Shown: positions 7,929-14,176 of the stretch, piece by piece
How positions within the stretch are numbered: position 1 is the stretch's first letter
Layout of the letters: each line of letters begins with the position of its first letter
DNA from: SYHX01 sp049317645
GTDB lineage: Bacteria > Bacteroidota > Bacteroidia > UBA7662
Length of the DNA stretch: 14,176 bases
Reading direction: 5' to 3'
Assembly: GCA_049317645.1 (NCBI GenBank)
Contig: JBMOHV010000046.1
Span: 1-14,176 of the forward strand
The notes under the pieces: model-generated
What the model saw: only the letters and a program-made list of their open reading frames with translations
Databases searched by the model: none
Told to the model about the DNA's origin: nothing
Position numbers and translations under genes: made by a program

Positions 7929-7936
7929 TAAATTTG
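7929..7936 (+). promoter_or_regulatory. Candidate -7 promoter element for the ferredoxin operon
   Basis: TAAATTTG matches the Bacteroidota -7 consensus TAnnTTTG exactly and lies 21 bases before the ferredoxin ATG, inside the 37-base divergent gap. No -33 TTTG is evident; the expected place falls in a purine-rich stretch that encodes the start of the acyl-CoA reductase on the other strand. If real, this promoter would drive the whole ferredoxin-ddl-PASTA-T9SS-thioesterase run. Confidence 0.35.
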
Positions 7937-7956
7937 CGATGAAAATAGAGGAATCC

Positions 7957-8316
7957 ATGGCCATTATCATCACCGACCAGTGCATTAATTGCGGGGCCTG
8001 CGAACCCGAATGTCCTAACAATGCGATTTACGAAGGCGGTGTTTCTTGGACCTACGCTCAGGGTACCGCCCTGGGTGGTTTGGTTCGCAGACCCGACGGA
8101 AGTACCACCCATGCCACCGATCAGCAAACCCCCGTCTCGGACGATGTCTATTTCATCGTTCCTGATAAATGCACGGAATGCGAAGGCTTTCACGAAGAGC
8201 CCCAATGCGCCGCGGTTTGTCCGGTGGACTGCTGTGTTCCGGATCCGGACCGCCGCGAATCCACCGAAACCCTCTTGGACCGCAAACAATACCTTCACGA
8301 TCAGGCCAACCCTTGA
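7957..8316 (+). CDS. 2[4Fe-4S] ferredoxin, long form
   Basis: The 119-residue cytoplasmic electron carrier has two cluster motifs. The first is CINCGACEPEC (Cys9, 12, 15, with Cys19 followed by Pro). The second is Cys72-x2-Cys75-x8-Cys84-x3-Cys88-Pro. The eight-residue spacer in the second motif and the extended C-terminus are the hallmarks of the Allochromatium-type long ferredoxins. About 50 residues separate the two motifs, with Trp31 and a region of low similarity to short clostridial ferredoxins. An additional Cys92-Cys93 pair follows the second motif. The ATG at 7957 gives the standard MAIIITDxCINCGAC beginning; ATG 7939 (MKIEES-) is a possible longer start. Homologues in Bacteroidota are commonly found beside an acyl-CoA reductase, as here (from memory). 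Its TGA overlaps the TTG start of the next gene. Confidence 0.92.
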   Translation: MAIIITDQCINCGACEPECPNNAIYEGGVSWTYAQGTALGGLVRRPDGSTTHATDQQTPVSDDVYFIVPDKCTECEGFHEEPQCAAVCPVDCCVPDPDRRESTETLLDRKQYLHDQANP

Positions 8317-11012
8317 AGTCCTCTCCCCCCAAAATCCGTGTAGGTGTCTTGTTCGGCGGTAATTCCCGGGAGCGGGAGGTTTCCTTTGCCGGAGGGAGGA
8401 CTGTTTACGATACCCTCGACAAATCCATTTTTGAGGTTGTCCCCTTCTTGGTAGACTCCTTTGGTCACCTGGTTCTGTTGCATTGGTCTTTTTTGTACAA
8501 AGGCAGTCTTCGGGATTTTTACCCGGTCCAACAAAGCCCTTCCCAGCCGTTGGCTTGGTTACCTTATGCCGAGCAAATCCCCTACAGCGCCGAACAAGCA
8601 GAAGGCTGGCGCAAAGCCGTGGGCGAGCCTGTAGCCTGGGAAAAACTACCCGAGCGGATTGATTTTGCGTTTTTGGCCCTGCACGGTCGAAATGGGGAGG
8701 ATGGTCGGGTTCAATCCATGCTGGATTTTATAGGGTTGCCCTATTCCGGTTGCGGTCCGGTGGCCGGTGCCTGGGGGATGAACAAAGTCAAGCAGCGAGA
8801 ACAAATGCAAACGGCGGGATGGCAGGTTCCTCGTTTTGCCAAGGTGGATCGGAACGATTGGGTCTATGCCAAACGCAGCGATCGTCAGGCTCTCGTCGCT
8901 CGAATCCTCCAAGATTTCCCCAACGGTTGCGTTGTAAAATCCGCCAACCAGGGTAGCAGTGTGGGCTTGTCCATTCTAGAAGCAGCGACCAACGCAGACG
9001 CGATGGAGCAAGCCCTGGACCGGGCCTTTTTTTGTGTGCGTTTGGAGCGTGATTCCTGGCTAAGTCTGGGTCCCACAGGATTGGAAACCTTGGCTGATTT
9101 TCGAACCGGACCTGGGTTTCCGGCTCGGGATTTGGAGCACCACCTTCGATGGGAAAACCCCAACGACTGGTTGGCTTGGCTGCAAGCCCAGGCATCGGGT
9201 ACCCTGTGTTATCTCGAAGCCGAGGATGCAGAAACCCAGGTACTGATCGAAGAAATTTTGATTGGCAAAGAGTTTTCGTGCATTGTGCTCCAAAAACCGG
9301 ATGGTACGGCGGCTGCATTGCCCCCCACGGAGATTGTACCCACGGCGCGATTTTACGATTATCGCTCCAAGTATTTGCCGGGCTTTGCGCGCAAAAAAAC
9401 ACCCATCGATTTACCCGAAGAAGCCATCGAAGAACTACGCAATGAATGCGTTCGTCTCTTTCAATCCTTTGATTTGGAAGTCTACGCCCGCATTGATGGC
9501 TTTTATTGCAACAACGGACGAATCGTTCTTAACGATCCCAATACCACATCGGGCATGATGCCCTCTTCCTTTTTCTTTCAACAAGCCGCTGAATTGGGTT
9601 TGAGCCCATCGGCTTTTTTGACTTATTTGATTCGCATTTCGCTGGATGTCCGAATCAAGGCCCAACCGGGAGGATCGCTGGCTCGTTTATTGGCCGATAG
9701 GTTGGATCATTGGGTGGGTCAGCGCAGTGTTACGGCCCAAAATCGCCTGCGGGTCGGCGTTTTGATGGGAGGCTATTCCTCGGAACGCCATATCTCGGTC
9801 GAATCCGGTCGAAATATCTTTGAAAAACTAAGTTCCATGGAGGACATGGAGCCTCTTAGCTTGTTCCTAAGCGGTTCGGATAGGGATTGGACGCTGCATC
9901 AACTGCCCATGCATTTGCATCTCAAAGACCATGCCGATGACATCGTCCGGGGTTTGGAAATTACGGAGCGAGCACCTATCCTTCATCGCATCCGCAAGGA
10001 TTTTGAGGATGTGCTTTCTGTTTATGCCCCTCATTCTTTGGAAAAAGCTGTACCGATTTCGTGGGATGAACTACCCCAGCGGGTGGATTTTGTTTTTATT
10101 GCCTTGCATGGACGTCCGGGCGAAGACGGTTCAATCCAAAAGCGATTGGAGAGTTTAGGTTTGCCCTACAACGGTTCCGGACCGGTGAGCAGTGCCTTGA
10201 CCATTGACAAATTTGCGACAGGGCGTTTGTTGTCTGCGCATGGAATGGCAGTGGCCGAGCAGTGGATGGTGGACAAGGCATTTTGGTTTTCGAATGATCG
10301 ACCCTCCTGGGTTGCTGCATTGCCCCTTTGGCCCCTACTTGCCAAACCGGTGGATGACGGTTGTTCAACCGGTGTTTGCCGATTGGAAAGTTCCCTTGAT
10401 TTGGAGGCCTATGCCCGCCTTTGTTTTCGGGCAAAAGACACGTGGCCCGAGGAATCGGCTCAACGCTTGGGCATCCAACATCCTGACATGTTGCTGCCGG
10501 GGGAACGATTTTTGTTGGAACAATTTATACAGGCCCGGGCTGGCGATCATTTCCTGGAGATTACCGGGGCCATGATGATTCGGTCTTTGCCGGATGGTCA
10601 GCGTGAATTTGAGGTTTTTGAACCCTCGGAGAGCATTGCTGGTTCAGGCATTTTGAGCCTCGAAGAAAAATTCCTGGCGGGCCAGGGCACCAACATCACC
10701 CCGGCGCGTTTTTCGAGCCATCCCATTCGCCAAGCCGAAATCATGGGACTGGTCCAACAAGAACTCCGCCGTGCCGCGGAATTGACAGGGGTGGAGGGCT
10801 ATTGCCGCATCGACGCCTTTGTGGGGATTCCACCCGTTGGACCACCCGTTGTTCATATCATTGAAATAAATTCCTTGCCAGGGATGACCCCCGCTACGTG
10901 CATTTATCACCAAGCAGCCTTGGCTCACCATACGCCCCACCAATTCATCGCACGACTCATTGAACGGGGCCTTCAACGAGCCGCTCTGTTGCCATCCCAT
11001 CCCATGCCATGA
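8313..11012 (+). CDS. Tandem D-alanine--D-alanine ligase-like protein (two ATP-grasp ligase copies)
   Basis: The 899-residue protein is about 2.5-3 times the usual Ddl length (300-370) and contains two complete Ddl-like copies, roughly residues 1-475 and 478-899. Ddl joins two D-alanines with ATP for the peptidoglycan stem. Copy 1 has GGNSREREVS (Glu20), ALHGRNGEDG (His124), Lys209 with QGSSVG, FYDYRSKY (Lys353, Tyr354), and the metal residues Arg393, Asp395, Asp408 and Asn410 in LNDPNTTSG. Copy 2 has GGYSSERHIS (Glu491), ALHGRPGEDG (His599), Lys678 with DDGCSTGV, LEEKF (Lys786, Phe787), and Arg832, Asp834, Glu851 and Asn853 in EINSLPGMT. Both halves could therefore bind ATP and metal, but with different substitutions. 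The start is the TTG at 8313, which overlaps the ferredoxin stop (TTGA); earlier ATGs lie inside the ferredoxin gene. The next gene starts at the ATGA overlap. Ddl is normally a homodimer, so the fusion may form its own pseudo-dimer. Confidence 0.88.
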   Translation: MKSSPPKIRVGVLFGGNSREREVSFAGGRTVYDTLDKSIFEVVPFLVDSFGHLVLLHWSFLYKGSLRDFYPVQQSPSQPLAWLPYAEQIPYSAEQAEGWRKAVGEPVAWEKLPERIDFAFLALHGRNGEDGRVQSMLDFIGLPYSGCGPVAGAWGMNKVKQREQMQTAGWQVPRFAKVDRNDWVYAKRSDRQALVARILQDFPNGCVVKSANQGSSVGLSILEAATNADAMEQALDRAFFCVRLERDSWLSLGPTGLETLADFRTGPGFPARDLEHHLRWENPNDWLAWLQAQASGTLCYLEAEDAETQVLIEEILIGKEFSCIVLQKPDGTAAALPPTEIVPTARFYDYRSKYLPGFARKKTPIDLPEEAIEELRNECVRLFQSFDLEVYARIDGFYCNNGRIVLNDPNTTSGMMPSSFFFQQAAELGLSPSAFLTYLIRISLDVRIKAQPGGSLARLLADRLDHWVGQRSVTAQNRLRVGVLMGGYSSERHISVESGRNIFEKLSSMEDMEPLSLFLSGSDRDWTLHQLPMHLHLKDHADDIVRGLEITERAPILHRIRKDFEDVLSVYAPHSLEKAVPISWDELPQRVDFVFIALHGRPGEDGSIQKRLESLGLPYNGSGPVSSALTIDKFATGRLLSAHGMAVAEQWMVDKAFWFSNDRPSWVAALPLWPLLAKPVDDGCSTGVCRLESSLDLEAYARLCFRAKDTWPEESAQRLGIQHPDMLLPGERFLLEQFIQARAGDHFLEITGAMMIRSLPDGQREFEVFEPSESIAGSGILSLEEKFLAGQGTNITPARFSSHPIRQAEIMGLVQQELRRAAELTGVEGYCRIDAFVGIPPVGPPVVHIIEINSLPGMTPATCIYHQAALAHHTPHQFIARLIERGLQRAALLPSHPMP

Positions 11013-11752
11013 TGCAGCATCCCTTTCGTCGGTTTTTGTTGGTATTTGTTGGTGTTAATGCCGTTTTGGTCCTGATGGTGTGGGGTGCATTGGGTTGGTA
11101 CACATCGCACGGCGATGCCATTGCAGTTCCGGCCCTTCGGGGCCTTTCCATCGAGGATGCTCAGAGGGAATTGGAAGAGCGAGGCCTTCAGGTCATGGTG
11201 GTGGATTCTGTTTTTGCCGAAGGCTTGGACCCTGCCGCGGTCGTGATGAGCGATCCTGAACCAGGGTTTAAGGTCAAAAGCGGGCGCACGGTTTATCTGA
11301 CGTTGAATCTTTCGGATTTGCCTTCGATGCCCGTTCCAAATTTGACGGACTTATCGCTCCGAAAAGCCACCATGGATTTGACCAACAAGGGCTTTGTCGT
11401 AGGGCAGTTAATCATGAAGCCGGATTTGGCCCACCAAGTCGTTCTTGGAGGTCAATACAAAGGTCGAGAGGTGCGGACGGGTCAAATGTTACCCAAAGGA
11501 AGCGTGATTGATTTGTTGGTAGGGTTTAACAATTCCGATTCCCTGGTCGAAGTCCCCAACCTAACCGGGTTGACCTTGGACGAGGCCCGGATCTTTTTGG
11601 CAGAATCCTCTTTGTCCCTGGGTTCGGTTTATTACATGGGTTCGATTGCGGACAGCACCCAGGCCCTTATCGTACGTCAACGTCCCACGGCGGGGGGCAA
11701 TGGATCGCAGATTCGTGCGTTGGACTTTGTGGACTTATGGTTAGCCGATTAA
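11009..11752 (+). CDS. Membrane-anchored PASTA-domain protein
   Basis: The 247-residue protein has a basic start (HPFRR), one membrane helix at about residues 9-31, and then three PASTA repeats on the periplasmic side (about 36-103, 104-178 and 179-247). Each repeat opens with the typical VPxLxGLSxxxA-like motif: VPALRGLSIEDA, VPNLTDLSLRKA, VPNLTGLTLDEA. PASTA domains bind peptidoglycan or beta-lactam-like structures in penicillin-binding proteins and Ser/Thr kinases. Here there is no kinase or transpeptidase domain, so the protein is a stand-alone sensor or adaptor. The ATG at 11009 overlaps the ligase TGA (ATGA), indicating translational coupling. Placement directly behind a D-Ala-D-Ala ligase-like gene supports a cell-wall role. 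Confidence 0.88.
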   Translation: MMQHPFRRFLLVFVGVNAVLVLMVWGALGWYTSHGDAIAVPALRGLSIEDAQRELEERGLQVMVVDSVFAEGLDPAAVVMSDPEPGFKVKSGRTVYLTLNLSDLPSMPVPNLTDLSLRKATMDLTNKGFVVGQLIMKPDLAHQVVLGGQYKGREVRTGQMLPKGSVIDLLVGFNNSDSLVEVPNLTGLTLDEARIFLAESSLSLGSVYYMGSIADSTQALIVRQRPTAGGNGSQIRALDFVDLWLAD

Positions 11753-13593
11753 TTGCTCTACCGGTTTGGATAGCCGGTCTGTTGGGTTGCCTCAGTGCAT
11801 GGGGGCAGGAGGGAACCTTTGCACCCCAAAGGAATCCTCTGGCTTTGGGGACATCCTCCTCTGTTTTTTTGCGACTCAACGATACCTTGGACTTGCCTTT
11901 CGAGGATGATTTTTCGTATGCCGGGCCCCGGCCCAGCAACGCCCTATGGATCAACGCGTCCGTTTACCGCAACAACGATATGGCGGTTCGGCCCCCTTCC
12001 CAGGGTTTTGTGACCTTTGACGGCTTGGACTCGGCCGGTTACCCGTACGATGCTTCGTCCTTGCTGGCGGTGGGACGCGCTGATCGTTTGCAATCCCTCC
12101 CGATTCGATTGGGTTCGTACGGGCCTCAAGATTCTTTGTACCTCAGTTTTGCCTATCAGCCAGCGGGCTGGTGTGAGTCCCCGGAGCCGGTGGATTCATT
12201 TTTGCTGGAATTCAGCACGCGTTCAGGCCTTTGGCAAAGGGTTTGGTTTGCTTTGGGAGGGACGTTACAACCTTTTCGAACCGTCATGGTTCCTGTTCGG
12301 GATACCGGATTTCTTTACGATGGCTTTGCTATGCGCTGGTCTTCTTACGGTTCTTTGACGGGCTTGGTGGATGTTTGGCATTTGGACTATGTTCGACTTG
12401 CCAGCGGCCGCAATGCAGGGGATTCCTTGCGCAACGATGTCTCTCCGGTTCATACCAATGCGACCTATTTGCGGCCTTACCGAAGTATGCCCTTCGATCA
12501 ATTCATGGCAGATACCTTGCGTTTCCTCAACCCCTTGCATGGGTACGATTTAAACAACAACGGTGTTGCGACATCGGTGAACCATCGTTACCAGGTTTTT
12601 CAAGACGGGGTTGGAGCTCCTTGGTTTAGCAGTCCCGTCCTCAACTTACCCAATTTGGGCACGGCCCAAAATTTTGGGATGGTTTATCCCCGTTTTGATG
12701 TTCCAATCGCCGGTGGGGATAGCGTTGATCTGGTTTTGGAATACGGGACGCAAGCGAACGGGGATGTGAATCCAGCCAACGATACATTGCGCGAACGGGT
12801 TCGTTGGTGGAATTACCTGGCCTATGATGATGGAACGGCCGAGACCGGGTATGGCATCAATGTGGTGGCGGGTTCGGTCGCCTATAAGTTTTGGTTGGCC
12901 CGTCCCGATTCACTGAGGGGTGTTTGGATGTATTTCACCCAAGCGGCTGCCAATGCTTCCAACGAGCTCTTTGTGCTCAAGGTCTGGTCCCAAGTCCAAG
13001 AAAGAGGCCGAGGTGCCACGGAGCTGTATCGCTCAAGCATTCCGTATCGTCCGGTGTACGGAGATAGCATCGGACATTTTGTGTTTTTTGGTATCGAGCC
13101 ACCGCTACCCGTCTCCGACTCCTTTTATGTGGGTTGGCAACAAGAATCCCCCGGTCTGCTGAACATTGGTTTGGACCGTAACGACACGCTGGTCCGTTAC
13201 AACCGATGGTATAATACCCAAGGCATCTGGGAGGAATCCTCAATTGCTGGATCTTGGATGATACGGCCGGTCTTGGGAGGACCCTTTCGTTACCCCGCTT
13301 CGATGGCACCTGCAAATTCTGGAATGCCGAATAAATGTTACCCCAATCCCTGGAATGCTCAGCAGGAGTCCTTGATCTTTCAAAGTTTATCCCAACCATT
13401 GCGAATCAACCTATTCAGTTCGAGCGGTCAACCCATAGCCGGTTCAACAGAAGCGATGGATTCTATCAATGAACCCGACGGTGTACATCGTTGGGCCTTT
13501 CGACCCAACAGGATTCCAACCTCTGGGCTTTACCTTATGGAAGTGCTCACCCAAGATGGGCATCTTCATCGTTTCAAAATCTTGGTTCCCTAA
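11737..13593 (+). CDS. Secreted protein with T9SS type A C-terminal sorting domain
   Basis: The 618-residue product begins with a signal peptide (basic MVSR, then a hydrophobic stretch to about residue 20, with a likely cut after SAWG). The C-terminal 85 residues look like the Bacteroidota type IX sorting domain: the YPNP motif at 535-538 (CYPNPWNA), a beta-rich middle, and a final GLYLMEVLTQDGH-x-RFKILV. Such proteins are exported by Sec and then crossed over the outer membrane by T9SS, often surface-anchored. The body holds beta-sandwich-like segments, for example DVWHLDYVRLA and YDDGTAETGYGI, familiar from other uncharacterised T9SS cargo. No enzyme motif is recognised. The ATG at 11737 overlaps the PASTA gene by 16 bases. 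Its stop overlaps the next start (TAATG). Function unknown; adhesion or gliding is a guess only. Confidence 0.85.
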   Translation: MVSRLIALPVWIAGLLGCLSAWGQEGTFAPQRNPLALGTSSSVFLRLNDTLDLPFEDDFSYAGPRPSNALWINASVYRNNDMAVRPPSQGFVTFDGLDSAGYPYDASSLLAVGRADRLQSLPIRLGSYGPQDSLYLSFAYQPAGWCESPEPVDSFLLEFSTRSGLWQRVWFALGGTLQPFRTVMVPVRDTGFLYDGFAMRWSSYGSLTGLVDVWHLDYVRLASGRNAGDSLRNDVSPVHTNATYLRPYRSMPFDQFMADTLRFLNPLHGYDLNNNGVATSVNHRYQVFQDGVGAPWFSSPVLNLPNLGTAQNFGMVYPRFDVPIAGGDSVDLVLEYGTQANGDVNPANDTLRERVRWWNYLAYDDGTAETGYGINVVAGSVAYKFWLARPDSLRGVWMYFTQAAANASNELFVLKVWSQVQERGRGATELYRSSIPYRPVYGDSIGHFVFFGIEPPLPVSDSFYVGWQQESPGLLNIGLDRNDTLVRYNRWYNTQGIWEESSIAGSWMIRPVLGGPFRYPASMAPANSGMPNKCYPNPWNAQQESLIFQSLSQPLRINLFSSSGQPIAGSTEAMDSINEPDGVHRWAFRPNRIPTSGLYLMEVLTQDGHLHRFKILVP

Positions 13594-14147
13594 TGACTCG
13601 ACCTACCAAAACCCCCACCCATTCCCAGACCGTTATGAACGAGCTGGTTCTGCCCAACGACACCAATACGCTCAACAACCTAATGGGGGGGCGCCTTTTG
13701 CATTGGATGGATATCTGTGCCGCCATTGCGGCCCAAAAACATGCCAACCGAATCGTTGTTACGGCCAGCGTGGACAATGTGAGTTTCAACCGCGCCATCC
13801 GATTGGGAAACCTGGTCAATATGACGGCCACGGTGACCCGGGCTTTTCAAACGTCCATGGAAGTTCGCTTGGAGGTATGGTGCGAGAATATTCCTCAGGG
13901 AATCCGTCACCTATGCAATCAAGCCTATTTCACCTTTGTGGCGGTGGACGACGCAGGTCAGCCGACCTCCGTTCCGGATTTGCACCCCGAAACACCCGAG
14001 GAAATTCAACAATACGAAGGGGCATTGCGCCGCCGTCAACTGCGTTTGGTCCTTGGGGGTCGCATGAAACCCAGCGAGGCCCACGAACTTCGTTCCATCT
14101 TCCAGGATCTGCCACCCCGGGACGATAGCCCCGGAACGAAACCTTAG
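13593..14147 (+). CDS. Acyl-CoA thioesterase, hot-dog fold (YciA/ACOT-like)
   Basis: The 184-residue product matches the hot-dog acyl-CoA hydrolases that release free fatty acid and CoA in the cytoplasm. The signature NDTNTLNNLMGGRLLHWMD contains the Asn and Asp pair typical of the ACOT7/YciA active site, followed by AAIAAQKHANRIVVTASVDNVSF and later the MEVRLEVWCEN strand. The C-terminus (RRRQLRLVLGGRMKPSEAHEL) extends beyond the hot-dog core. The start is the ATG at 13593-13595, which shares one base with the T9SS gene stop; ATG 13635 (MNELVLP) is a shorter alternative. It follows the T9SS gene in what looks like one operon, with an acyl-CoA reductase 6 kb away, so both act on acyl-CoA, although a shared pathway is not shown. 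Confidence 0.92.
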   Translation: MTRPTKTPTHSQTVMNELVLPNDTNTLNNLMGGRLLHWMDICAAIAAQKHANRIVVTASVDNVSFNRAIRLGNLVNMTATVTRAFQTSMEVRLEVWCENIPQGIRHLCNQAYFTFVAVDDAGQPTSVPDLHPETPEEIQQYEGALRRRQLRLVLGGRMKPSEAHELRSIFQDLPPRDDSPGTKP

Positions 14148-14176
14148 TGCTTAAAATCTGCGTCGCTCAACCGAGG
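14147..14176 (+). CDS. Possible carbon-nitrogen hydrolase, N-terminal codons only
   Basis: A GTG at 14147 overlaps the thioesterase TAG and opens a frame reading MLKICVAQPR to the right edge. The KICVAQ-PR start resembles nitrilase-superfamily hydrolases, which usually begin with a short beta strand ending in an AQ motif. Only ten codons are visible, so this is a suggestion from the start-stop overlap pattern and the N-terminal motif. Confidence 0.35.
   Translation, partial: MLKICVAQPR

Noticed and set aside
7498..7956. Upstream extension of the ferredoxin frame
   Set aside because: It runs antisense through the acyl-CoA reductase gene, and the ferredoxin family begins at MAIIITD.
8169..8312. 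Upstream extension of the tandem ligase from an ATG at 8169
   Set aside because: This stretch is the ferredoxin coding region in another frame. Ligase similarity begins at about residue 8 after the TTG at 8313.
6804..8316. A bioluminescence (lux) locus around the LuxC-like gene
   Set aside because: No luciferase, acyltransferase or synthetase genes are present. LuxC-like reductases occur in many non-luminous Bacteroidota.
13469..14128. 219-codon plus-strand frame overlapping the T9SS and thioesterase genes
   Set aside because: It is out of frame with both well-supported proteins and its translation is low-complexity without motifs.

Overview
The window looks like chromosomal DNA from a member of the Bacteroidota. 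The evidence is a secreted protein with a type IX secretion (T9SS) C-terminal sorting domain, a GlmM of the type seen in that phylum (GEGNGG sugar-binding loop), a LuxC-like acyl-CoA reductase divergent from a long 2[4Fe-4S] ferredoxin, no clear Shine-Dalgarno sequences, and two perfect matches to the Bacteroidota -7 promoter consensus TAnnTTTG. Base composition is moderately GC-rich by eye. Several genes appear to start with TTG or GTG. I see no tRNA, rRNA, CRISPR array, insertion sequence or prophage gene. No gap between genes exceeds 300 bases; the largest is about 139 bases, at 3214-3352.

Layout. (1) 1-1719, plus strand: two di-heme cytochrome c peroxidase/MauG-family proteins, the first cut by the window edge and the second a predicted lipoprotein. 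(2) 1744-3213, minus strand: an HtrA/DegP-type membrane-anchored protease with two PDZ domains. (3) 3353-6802, plus strand: dapF, glmM and a cysteine desulfurase, closely spaced. (4) 6804-7919, minus strand: an acyl-CoA reductase converging on the desulfurase with a single base between the stop codons. (5) 7957 to the right edge, plus strand: a ferredoxin, a double-length D-Ala-D-Ala ligase-like protein, a PASTA-domain protein, a T9SS cargo protein, an acyl-CoA thioesterase, and the first codons of what may be a carbon-nitrogen hydrolase. All of these start by overlapping the preceding stop codon, so they probably form one translationally coupled operon.

Theme. Much of the window concerns the cell envelope. 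DapF makes meso-diaminopimelate, GlmM makes glucosamine-1-phosphate, the Ddl-like fusion should make a D-Ala-D-X dipeptide, and the PASTA protein may bind peptidoglycan. The protease, the di-heme proteins and the T9SS cargo act outside the cytoplasmic membrane. The most unusual gene is the 899-residue tandem Ddl. Its two halves have diverged at different active-site positions. The second half has Cys and Phe where E. coli DdlB has Ser150 and Tyr216, positions linked to D-Ala-D-Lac versus D-Ala-D-Ala specificity.
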